A DNA stretch of 64,000 nucleotides from Strongylocentrotus droebachiensis. Taxonomy: Eukaryota > Echinodermata > Echinoidea > Camarodonta > Strongylocentrotidae. The stretch covers positions 248,001 through 312,000 of the forward strand of contig JAVYIG010000415.1 in the NCBI GenBank assembly GCA_035222895.1, read 5' to 3'. The notes beneath the pieces were generated by a model, which was not told where the DNA came from, made no database searches, and was given only the letters and a program-made list of their open reading frames with translations. This document shows, piece by piece, positions 13,801 through 22,600 of the stretch; within the stretch, counting starts at the first letter, position 1; each line of letters starts with the position of its first letter. The translations under genes and the position numbers were made by a program.

Positions 13801-16009
13801 AAATAAACGGGTCACTGCATTATTTGTCCAAATTGCACTTGTCTTGTAGTTGTACTACAGTACATGTCCTGGACATGTAAAAACTCAATATTGTGAGAAT
13901 CGTTTATAAAGGGATTAGTATGTTTGTGGGGGTGGGGTGGGGGTGGGGGTGGGGTGGGGGTGGGGGTGGGGGTGGGGATGGGGGTGGGGGTGGGGATGGG
14001 GTGGGGGTGGGGTGGGGATGGGGTGGGGTAAGGCTGCGATGAGTACTCAAATACTTGAGCACTCCCACTGTTGACCACTACATGAGTACAATTTCTTGTA
14101 CTTGAATACTCGGCCACTATCTTTCTTTTTTCTCTTTTTTTTGCCTGTGCACCTGGCCGACGCTTACACGTGCCAGTGAGAGCGCAGGCATGGTACCGCG
14201 GGTATAAGTGTTTCCCAGCTCAATCACTGTCAAACTCACCTTTCAGAAACTGGGACCAAATGTCCAGATTTCTGTTTGGACTTGGAGGAAATGGAATGGA
14301 TTATTCTGCCATCTTTGGTTTTTAAAACAGCATTGTTTACTGTTATTATTCTTATTAAATCGGCGCCTTAAAATTGCATGCGTTTTCGGCGAGGGATCTG
14401 GGAAACTGCCGAGTGGTATGGTAGTGGCAAAAAAAAAATCAAAAAAAAAAAAATCAAAAAATCAAAAAATTAAAAAAAAATCAAAAAAATCAACAAAAAA
14501 AAAAAATCAAACAAATTATAAAAAAACATGGCGTCCGAATATTCGAGTATTCGCTTGTGAGCCTGGGAGTGTACTCGGGTACCTCATTACACTGTTGTGC
14601 ACAGCCTTAGTTTAAAAACAGCATTGTTTAGTACTATTATTATTATTAAATCGGCACCTTCAACTGCAAATAGAAGTAAAATTGTTTTTCTCAATACAAA
14701 TAGTACACAGCAATTACGATGTAGGGTAAAATTTATCTTTCATCTCATTCAAAAGTATATGTAGGCCTACTGTACACATGTAACATGATTCTTTTGCTGT
14801 TCACAATGAGTCATATTTCAAATACAAAGTAAAGCATGTCAAATGATATTCAGCATTCATACTTCAGACTCAGAGTAAGAAAAAATAAAATGAAAACAAA
14901 ATTAAACTTGGGAGAAATACTCCTTCAAGATTGACAAAAAAGCGGTTGAAATCTGTAGATAAATTAATAAACAAACGATACAACAAAAACAACAACAAAT
15001 AAAACTGACAAATTGATGAAAATGCATGCTCATGAATCATAATACAAGATAATACAAGACGAATACTTCAATCATTTTTTTTAAATAAAGAAAAGAAAGA
15101 GGGCGCTACAGAGACCGCATCATCTGACGGTTAATGTGTAGAAGTCTAGATATAGGGATTTTAATCAAATCCTGCATCCACTTTCTTCTCCTTAGACTCT
15201 ATATATATTTTTTTTAAAGAATTACCTCTCCTTCGGACAGTGACTGGACGTTGGTATCGCCACCATGACGTAACCTTGACCGAGACGAGATAAGCCCCCA
15301 TTACCAAAGACAGGAAAACCAGCAGACCGATCAACGCACATAAACTGAGAAAATACCAAGAATTCCTTTCATCTTTCCCCGCTTTTAAAATATTCACGTT
15401 CAGATCTTGCGGAGCTGATCCAAGCCCTGTTTTATCCGCTTTGACAACATCCGGCTTTCCTGCAAAATCAAGCGTAACTTGGACGTTAGATGCTTTATCG
15501 TTCCTTGGCGGGTTTGTGGCAACATTTATATCAACTTGTTCGTAACGTACGCAAGGACCAGAGTCAACGTTTATTCCACACGTTTGGCAAACTGTATCCT
15601 TCGTTGGAGTACATGATTTCTTTGTTATCTGATCTTCTTTGCAAAGAGAGCAAGGTAGGCATAATTTCAGTGGTACAATTTCCTCTTCTTCATTTTCATT
15701 GGGTACTTTGCTACTGCCACCATTAGAGGAACTCCTCGTCCCACTGCGCCCTACGATAGTGGCGGCCGCTGATCGCCCAGACCGGCGGCGGGGGCGCGTA
15801 TGCTCGTAGAATCCTGGTGGGCACACTTTCTCGGCCACTGTGTCTGCAGTCGAACGCTGCAAAACTATGTGTACAGTCGAGCCATTGCTGTTGCCCACAA
15901 CACGGGCCTGTATACCCGACGCATCCCGAAGTGACAGCGAGTGTATCGGCAACAAAAGTTGCGAATTACTGATCAAACACAGCAAAACGTACCACATTCG
16001 TTCCACCAT
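536..16009 (-). CDS. TNF receptor superfamily-like type I membrane protein, two coding exons (gene span)
   Basis: Joining 16009-15226 to 1860-536 gives one frame of 702 codons. The upstream exon ends with one base (G) of a codon and the terminal exon supplies GG, making Gly262, with GT and AG at the intron ends. Numbered from the Met at 16009, the order is: signal peptide (about 1-26); a cysteine-rich domain with Cys at 63, 117, 120, 123, 133, 141, 144 and 153; transmembrane helix about 218-244; basic stop-transfer (WWRYQRP, RRR); and a tail of about 450 residues. The CPPGFYEH start and the CTPTKDTVCQTC end are typical of TNFR domains. I see no death domain. The tail has an acidic run (394-402) and PPQRT (595-599), which fits the PxQxT TRAF-binding pattern; TRAF signalling is inference. 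The specific family member (RELT-, TROY- or EDAR-like) cannot be told. A further small exon in the 13.4 kb intron is not excluded, but the phase match makes the two-exon model the simplest. Confidence 0.8.
1840..2390 (-). repeat. Tandem array of about 115-130 bp repeating the acceptor and start of the TNFR-like terminal exon
   Basis: The motif at the real exon start (minus strand CAG|GGCAAAGTTTCC, exon start 1860) recurs further into the intron. It is at 2213 (CAG|GGCAAACTTTCC), at 2342 (ACAG|GGCAAATTCC) and at 2090, where AG has become AA. A weaker match is near 1985. A second shared motif (TAGGTCAAAGT, plus strand) sits at about 1937 and 2167, two units apart. The copy at 2213 would read Gly-Gln-Thr-Phe-His-Ile-Gln-Gly-stop, parallel to the real Gly-Gln-Ser-Phe-His-Ser-Glu-Gly. 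The extra copies are decayed. Confidence 0.6.
2391..3290. other. Intron of the TNFR-like gene, no gene seen
   Basis: AT-rich sequence with a GTAGGCCTAC palindrome near 2433. The short open frames here are broken and show no domain. Confidence 0.5.
3293..4468. mobile_element. Inverted-repeat (MITE-like) element with an internal minisatellite
   Basis: The left end GGGGCATTTACACTGTCA (about 3294) is matched in reverse by TTGACAGTATAAATGCGCC (about 4447-4465). Inside each end are related blocks: TTGGCGTGTTTTGGCGTG on the left and AACACGCCAAAACATC on the right, plus GCGATGTTACC against GAAACATCGCGAC. The centre is a minisatellite. No transposase is present, so the element would be non-autonomous. 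The target-site duplication is unclear. Confidence 0.65.
3535..4315. repeat. Minisatellite, AACAAAGAATAACATAAG-based units
   Basis: About 780 bp of alternating units share AACAAAGAATAACATAAG, followed by either GAAACACAGAAAGAGGGAGT or AGAAGGTGATAGAAGG. The opposite strand stays open in several frames for over 200 codons (Phe/Leu/Ser/Tyr repeats). This is a by-product of the repeat and not a gene. Confidence 0.9.
4620..5100. repeat. Dispersed repeat, related to copies near 26 kb and 58.1 kb
   Basis: The stretch with TTTAGAGGAC, CCATAATATATTTTGAGTGG and CCCCAAGGGAGAAGGCA matches 26220-26320 closely. The neighbouring AAAATGACTAAAATTAAT part matches 58330-58345. It is an old interspersed repeat of unknown class. 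Confidence 0.55.
5583..5922. mobile_element. Palindromic MITE-like element with nested inverted repeats
   Basis: The left end GCGTCTTCACTATCTCGAGA is matched in reverse by ATCGAGATAGTGAGGAC at the right end. Inner copies of CGTCTTCACTATCAGCTCGA and AGTGAAGACGCAC, and repeated AGCTGGATA/TATCCAGCT blocks, make several smaller hairpins. It has no coding capacity. Confidence 0.6.
5923..9260. other. Intron of the TNFR-like gene: repeats only
   Basis: It contains a (CT)n microsatellite at about 7690-7755, homopolymer runs near 6340 and 6621, and many TACATGTAC clusters between 6580 and 9240. No exon could be supported on either strand. Confidence 0.5.
9300..9690. repeat. Tandem repeat, about 150-180 bp unit, three partial copies
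   Basis: The block with CATTATTGAAAT(C/A)AATCTGAAACTG, GAGTTTGGTATGCATACA and ATATGAAATATGCTTTCTTT recurs at about 9310, 9490 and 9640. A shorter internal duplication, ATGATATTGTCATTTTTAAT, lies at about 9389 and 9422. Confidence 0.7.
10102..10320. repeat. Direct repeat of about 70 bp, spaced 148 bp
   Basis: GTAAATGAGGGAGATTGGTG followed by TGAAA and (C/T)ACTC occurs at about 10111 and 10259, with conserved flanks. Confidence 0.65.
11276..11680. mobile_element. TTAA-flanked inverted-repeat element (MITE-like)
   Basis: It begins TTAAAGGACAATCCAACC and ends GGTGGACTTCCCCTTTAA, so the ends are inverted copies and both carry TTAA. A TACATG run sits inside it at 11296-11332. The start of the 25989 repeat (TTAAAGGGAAATCCACC) has the same end sequence. 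Confidence 0.65.
11795..12570. repeat. Direct repeat pair of about 90 bp
   Basis: GAGTCTACATTTATCATTG with ACTTCAA and CAACTTGAC flanks occurs at about 11821 and 12501, and both copies end in TTTGAATTATTCA. The copies are about 680 bp apart and roughly 85% alike by eye. Confidence 0.6.
12600..13080. repeat. Tandem duplication, about 248 bp unit, two copies
   Basis: CAGAAGGGCAGTTC occurs at about 12643 and 12891. The order AATATTTAATG, AGTACTGCCTTGAAAAT, GCTGTGTCATT, GAGACAC and TGTTATTAATGGTA is kept in both copies. Confidence 0.75.
13423..14032. repeat. G-rich simple repeats including (GGGGTG)n
   Basis: There is a poly-G tract at about 13423-13440 and about 105 bp of GGGGGTGG/GGGGATG repeats at 13927-14030. 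Four-G runs at short spacing suggest G-quadruplex potential on the plus strand. Confidence 0.85.
14029..14609. mobile_element. Candidate hAT-like non-autonomous element
   Basis: The left end TAAGGCTGCGATGAGTACTC pairs in reverse with the right end GTGCACAGCCTTA. Subterminal GAGTACTCAAATACTTGAGC and CGAGTATTCG repeats are of the kind seen in hAT MITEs. The interior has an A-rich tract (14430-14526). A clear 8 bp target duplication was not found. An inner 58 bp block (14319-14375) is repeated just outside the right end (14610-14667). Confidence 0.4.
14670..15225. other. Proximal intron of the TNFR-like gene
   Basis: AT-rich sequence with GTAGGCCTAC at 14761. Positions 15161-15223 are the open read-through after the splice donor. 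Confidence 0.5.
15226..16009 (-). CDS. TNFR-like gene, first coding exon: signal peptide, cysteine-rich domain, transmembrane helix
   Basis: The ATG at 16009 has A at -3 and G at +4 and opens a hydrophobic signal sequence (MVERMWYVLLCL...). An in-frame ATG 15 bases upstream (16024) would add MFPFN and is less likely. One TNFR cysteine-rich domain is visible, split by about 45 residues of Arg/Ser/Gly then Glu-rich sequence between CPPGFYEH and LCLPCSLC. A Thr/Asn-rich stalk and the helix WYFLSLCALIGLLVFLSLVM follow. The exon ends at a GAGAG|GTAATT donor (GT at 15225-15224), leaving one base of a Gly codon. Unspliced, the frame runs 20 codons further to a stop at 15161, giving a receptor with a very short tail. 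Confidence 0.82.
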
Positions 16010-16024
16010 GTTAAACGGGAACAT

Positions 16025-18294
16025 CTCAAAATTGTTACTTTAAATAACTTGCTCCCAGAAACGGACGTAATCATTGCGTAAGAAGTCTACATTTGATGAC
16101 AGAAAACACCGGAATTCCCCCGCAGTGAAGTGACAATGGGTGTTGCTCACATATTCGCCTCCATGTTCATGTCTAGCCTCATTTCCAGAAGATTTATATT
16201 TATTATTATGTCGGCGTTTTGTTTTGTTTTTGGTTTTTCCAATGTATCTATCTATATTGATTTATTTGTAAATTTATATTCTTACTATCTACTTTTATTC
16301 TGTTTATTTTTATGAGTTAATATATGTAGGCATATATATAATGAGTTTAGACGCATAGATCTACGGTAAGTAAAAAGAAAAATTTATGTTAATATTAACA
16401 TATTTTTGCCAAAGGAATCAGGGTTGAATGGTTGATGATATACGAAACTTGATTTCATTGATGTAGTCCTAGAATCGACAGTTAATTAACAATCAGTTGT
16501 TTAGGCCTCTAATTTGGTAGCAACATGATAGTATCTTTGTAAACATCGCTTGAAAAAGCGCAAGTGACATTTGTTAATAGATTTCCCTCACTGAGATAAA
16601 TGATCAAAGAATTTTCAGAAAACCCAGGCTATTTTTTGACAATTCTAGTTTTATTTCCGAATGTTGCCCCTCTCTCTATACAGAATATATCATGTATTTT
16701 CCTTTTTATTCAATTTCATAGTTTTAACTTTTAAGCGCATTTTTGTCATCCTATAGAAATTGCAGTTCTGTTTTTATCCTTTTAATCATAGGGTTATATG
16801 TTTCATCATTGTCTTAATTTTAGAAATTAATTAACCTTTAAAGTTTAAACATCATCTATTATAACACGTATTTGTATCATTATTGAAAAATTAGAGCAAA
16901 GTAACACTGGTGAAAAAAGCGTTGTTTTTAAAGTCTTGAATGAGGTTACATATTTGTGTACGTTTTTTGAGTATCTAGAGTAAACAAACGACTCTCTCAG
17001 TAATTTGGTATAGCGCCATCACAAGTTGAGATGCTATATAGTGTAAGTACCGGCAATGTTTTTAAAAGAGTTGCTATAAATTTCAAGTTGCCATATTGAT
17101 TATAATCAATCACAAATATCAGATCCGACTTGCATTCAATGGAGGCAGAAAAATTAAAGTAAAGAATTTAGAGAACTTGCTGTTACTTATCTAAAATCAG
17201 AACGATAGGCCTATATCACTCGAAAACGTACGATTGAAACACATGAATTACTGTTTGCTGATACTATTTTCTAGAAGAGCTCTTGTTAAAATTTGGCTCA
17301 AAACCAAAAATTTGACCTTTTATTTTATTTTGATTCAAATATATAAAATATAAATTCTGATAGACAATCATTGTAATCTGTTAATAAGCGTTTCCTTTCT
17401 GTAAATCATGGAATCTTTGGTGCAATCAACACAGGAAATGTATTAAAATAAGTAAAGAATGTCCATTTCATAAGCGGATGTTATTGATTATGGCCTAATA
17501 GATTAAAATGCTGACAGTTCCTCTATCTAGGTCTACTCAGGGGTTAGGAGATTCTATATAACAGCCCGTCATAATTTAAGTCTAAGTTTAAGTTCAAAGT
17601 AACATTTTCTTCTTCCATTTCATTTTCTACATCAACAAAATACTCAAGTAATGAATGTGTACAATGACACAACAAAGTACATACAGAACTTAGACGCCAG
17701 TACTTTAAAGTGAATTAAAGAACTGAACTAAAATTATTTTATTCGTTTTGCCATGCAACAAAAAGATTTCGTTTTATGCTTTAGGCCTATCAACATTTTT
17801 GCAAAGTTTGATATCCGATATATTTTAGGCTAATTTTAAAGATGTTTTAACACATAAATCATTTCCGAGTTCTAGTTCAAAGCCATAACTAGACCGATGT
17901 GAAGAGATGAATATATTACGTCTTCTTATATTCCTATTTATTTTAATGCATTAAATTTAATGTCAGAAGACTAACATGAAGTCATGTTCAAGTTATCACG
18001 ACATGATTGTCATAAAGTCTTATGTGCTGGCTATTTTTAATTTTTCGTCGGGCTCCCATTTATAACAGGATCATTCTAATAACCCGCCGGAAGGCCTATC
18101 TTAAGTTTTAGGCAAATTTAGTATTGATGTCTATTTAGGTTCTTGTCTCTCTTTTAATTGGATTATATTGAATTGATCAGCTTTATAGATAAATACAAAA
18201 AAACAGTAAGCCGCTATGTATAGGCCATATTCTATTCTGTTCTGTTCCTTTTTAATGATATGATGTATGGCTACATACTAATTCTATCCCTCAC

Positions 18295-18329
<35 letters not shown>

Positions 18330-18512
18330 TACATCATCCGTCGCTGAACGAATATGAAATGACTGTATATGATTTTCACTCATAATCACAACGTACTCTA
18401 TTTCTATTTTAATTGGACTATATAGGCCTACATTGAATTGATCAGCCTTAATTTTAAAAGAATAACACAGCAAGCACAAGGCCACAGGCCTACTCTATTC
18501 TGTTCTGCCCTC

Positions 18513-18558
<46 letters not shown>

Positions 18559-18767
18559 CTCCCCTATATCCCTCTCTCTCTCTCTCCCGTCTCTCTCCCC
18601 CCTCTCTCTCTCTCCTCCTCTCTCAATCATACATCACTTCGCTGAAGATTTATACTCATGAGCATAGCGCGTACTCCCCCCACCCCCCACCCCCCTCCTG
18701 GTACACTAGATTTGGATGACGACTGCCTAATTACAACATTAAACTGGAAAAAGTGGTAATTTTCATC
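16025..18767. other. Intergenic region between two divergent genes
   Basis: It separates the TNFR-like gene (minus) from PDHX (plus). AT-rich, with (CT)n microsatellites at about 18296-18325 and 18513-18620. No exon is supported. Promoters of both genes should lie at its two ends, but no TATA box at a convincing position was seen. Confidence 0.5.
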
Positions 18768-19316
18768 TTAAAGGTACATGTCCCATTTGCAGGCCCCAAA
18801 AAATGAAAAGGTTAAATTCCAACGGCATTTGAAAGATTAATACTAATTTAGAACTTCCCTAAAAAAAGGTGGGGCTTGAAAATGTCTTCAAGTGGGAAAA
18901 TAACGACTATTAGTTGTCAAATCAAAGCTATAGAGCCAATAAGTAAAAGTCTTGATTTTCAGACCATTGTACTGAACGGTCATACGTTTTATGCTGCGCA
19001 AAGATTCAATCAGTTTAATGTTGGGCATCACAAGAAGTGGGGTTATTGATGTATGCTCATGTACCCTTTTTTACAGCTCATTTTATGTATGTTATTATCA
19101 AAGAAGAAAAAAGCCAGTCAGTCACTCAATAGTGTCTGACGGTGAAGTCTAGCAAGTAAACAGGTTTCCTTGCATAATTTGAATATTAGGACGCTGCTAT
19201 AATTTCAATTTCACAGATATAGGACATAGATTATACATGACATATTCATAATTCCTGCAAAATTCTACAGAATTTCAGGTTGCCTGCAAAAGGGACATAG
19301 ACCATAGTACGTTTAA
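18768..19316. mobile_element. TTAA MITE family A, copy 1
   Basis: It starts TTAAAGGTACATGTCCCATT and ends GGGACATAGACCATAGTACG then TTTAAA. The interior matches the copies at 41727 and 60936 over their whole length. The right end is slightly degenerate. Confidence 0.75.
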
Positions 19317-19375
19317 ATTTCAAGATTTTTATCATTCAATATTCACTTATATTCTTGACACCATGATTAGCATTG

Positions 19376-19397
19376 CACCCCCCCCCCCCCCCCCCCT
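19376..19397. repeat. Poly-C tract
   Basis: About 20 consecutive C bases, roughly 90 bp upstream of the PDHX start codon. Confidence 0.9.
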
Positions 19398-19488
19398 AAC
19401 CCATCACCTCATGGGCGCGCGCACGGCGATACAATCTAGGGGGCCGGGGGGAGGGCCTTTGCAGCTAGCTCAGCCCTAGGAAAAAAAG

Positions 19489-19627
19489 ATGGCGAATATT
19501 GGAAGCTCCGCTTTGCGGAGCGGTTTGTCAAGACAAATCGGCGCAATATTGTCTCCGAACCTTCGTCTAAGGGCTGTAACTAGGTATTGTGTAAAGAGGA
19601 ATATTGCTGTGACATCACAATGTTTAG
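19489..19627 (+). CDS. PDHX: PDHX exon 1: mitochondrial presequence
   Basis: It encodes 46 residues rich in Arg and Ser and lacking acidic residues, typical of a matrix-targeting peptide. It ends TTAG|GTAAGT, phase 1. Confidence 0.93.
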
Positions 19628-22600
19628 GTAAGTTTGATTTAGCCTTGATTTTCGCGTTATTAGGATCGTGAAAAGCCGATATGAAAATAAACTTACCTGA
19701 AAGGGTATGCGTGGGACCGTAGTGAAAAATTAACATTTAACTTTTGAAATTGTGTAGAGTTTGAGCTGTGCTGTGTCTACGTAGCTCACTAGCTGTAGAA
19801 GCAATGATAGAAACACTAGGTAGAAACAATGGTTGGTAGGGTATCATCAATAATAATTAAACAAAAATCAGGATTAGTCTAGGCTAGATTAGATCTAGAT
19901 TTCTAGACTCGAGTGATTATTGATGAATCGTGAAAGAATTAGAATGGTTGGGACTTGAGTCTTGAGTCCAAATGTAAATCTATCTAAAAAAACTATCAAT
20001 ACGTACAACTACAATTACACCAACAGGCCCATCATCTTGTTGACATGCGTGTAAATTCTACTTACATGTACATTTCGACTGGATGTCAGCGAATGCGAAC
20101 TTACATGTTTTTAACTTGTAATTTTAGGAGGAGGTGGTGTGCATGAATGGCACTATCGGATTGTCGTCGGACTCGCACTTTCGTCATGGCCGTGGGTTTG
20201 AGTGTTGAGTCCCACCCTGAGCAGACGAACATGCAAAAATGATTGTTGCTGCGTTGTGTGTAGGCAAACCCCTCCCCTCTATTCTCGTTTGCAGGCTCGT
20301 TATCAGGGGAAAACACAAAAGTTGCTGTCTTTTAACCTAATTTCTTCTCTAACATATTTTTATTTCTTCGTAGGTGTGACTCCCATCCAGCTCATTATGC
20401 CTGCTTTATCACCGACCATGGAAGAAGGGACCCTTGTATCATGGCTCAAAGCAGAAGGTACGGAACTGTAGAGGGCGCTTTGATCATTCAAGGGTTATGA
20501 ATCTGAGCCTCACAGGCTTAAATATCTTTATCAATATCAATATCTTTCAAGACTTTTGTTTATAAAAATTGTTATCTGCTAATGTCTCCTTCTAGGTAAA
20601 GAGGCTTTCATTAGGCCTAAATGTATTTTGAGTTATTGACATACTGGTAGGGATGTCAGACGCTCGCGCTGCAATCCTGAAATCGAGCTATCAATGTGCG
20701 TACGAGCCAACGGTGATTGTAGTCGAAATAAAAACATGCAATCTTTAAAAATTCATTAAAAATCAAAATTAGCAGAAAAGAACTAATTGATTAAGAATTA
20801 CCGTAGATTAAAGTTGTATTCCAATATTGGAAGCATTTTCTTCACAAGTAGAATCGTAGAATCATTCAAAATATTGCAGTAAAGATGAGCTCTAATTCGC
20901 CCATTGGCCCTTTGCAAGCGTTTGAAAGGCATTGTGGCACCCATGGCACTGCTTTTCTGTGACTCTCTGAAAAACTGCGCATGTTTACATCAAAATCTGG
21001 AGGTGATCCTGGGGTCACACAATGCCCAAATTTGGACATGCCATTCATGAAACTTGAGAAAATAATCCATGCGCATTGACTTTTTTGCCTACCCCATACT
21101 TTTAATATATTTGAGCAGTAAAAAAAAGTTCCAATTTATAGCGATCTTTTTCTTATAAAAATGAACTTTTTGCAAAAGTCAATGTTAGTATATTTATAAG
21201 TGATATTCAAGCTATCTTTGAGCCAAAAATCTAAGGGAAATTCATTCAGGATCATCTACAGATAATCACAAACTTCCGATGTATACTACCCAAGACTGAA
21301 CAACCGTAAGTCTTGACACTCTCCCTCAACCCCTGGTGATTCTGTGCTGAACACGTACGGACCGAACGAAATATTTGCAGCTAGAAACTACTTTCCATGG
21401 ATAAATTGAGAATTTTGAATGACTACAAACGTTGAATATAAGTTTTTCATAATTAAAGACTCCATTATTAAAGCAATAACTCAGTATTTATTATAGAAAA
21501 AGAAGTTGAAATGTTGAATGTGTGTACGAGTGAAATGCCGGGAGGAAGTAAAAATGAAAGAAAAGCGTGATGTTATCATCAAGCCGCAATGGCCACGTGC
21601 GCGCACGTGGAAATTTCCATTGTAAGCGCCGGCATGTGGCTCTTCTTCTAAGTGTACAAACTCCCTCTTTAAAAAAAGATAACATGCAAGAAATTATTAA
21701 AACAATGTTTCAAGGGAAACTAAACACTGTTTCGAGGGAAATTACGTAGAAATGAGCAATTCTAGTGACTCAGCTGTAATTGTAAATATACAGGTGTTAT
21801 TCTCCTAATACATTTGTAACATTACAAGAGGTTTTCTGGACATTTACCATATTTGTTTTCCTTTATCAAAAAGCAATTTTACATGTACTTGGAATTGATA
21901 TATTTTTCCACCATGACTGCCAGAATTTTAATCCAAGTTTACATTGAAATATCATCTTATATTTGTATCGCTGATTATTTGAAAATCTTTACTTGAAAAT
22001 CAGCGATCCTCCAGACCCTCAAATCGATCCTCAAATTTTATCAGGAAACATTTTTCCTGTGATATATATTTTTTTTTTAAATCTTTGTTTTTCTTTGTTT
22101 TTCTTTGTTTTTCTTTGTTTGTTGCCATGGCAACCTTATATTTTAATTTTAAAAATGTTGTGGAAAGATGTCCCTGCCATTATCTTGGAATGCAAAGTGT
22201 TTTGAGTAGCAATTTGATCTGGAAAGTAAATACCGTTATATTAATTTTTAAATATTTTCTTATTTTCTTTGTTTTGTTTCCATGGCAACAATATATTTAA
22301 TTTCAAGGTTTCTCTTAAAAATGTTGATAAAAAGAATATAATGAAGAAAAGTTCTGTTGAAATTTCAATGAGAAACAAGATATATTTTTTGAGATATGGC
22401 ACATCAAACAATGCTTGCAATGTTGAGGTATGTACTCTTTACTATGTACTTAAATTACACTCGGTGCTATGCTTACATTGTAATTTCCTATGCAATCACT
22501 TCAGGAAATACCCCTAAATAAAAACATTAAAAAATTAATATCTCGAGAATCGATTTATATTTTGACTCCATTTTTTTTCCATATTGAATGATAAATTGTG

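Noticed and set aside
13812-14117. Pro/His/Thr-rich 101-codon minus-strand frame
   Set aside because: It is the (GGGGTG)n repeat in reverse.
14208-14615. 135-codon frame with a Lys-rich middle
   Set aside because: It crosses the A-rich tract of a candidate mobile element, and no homology was recognised.
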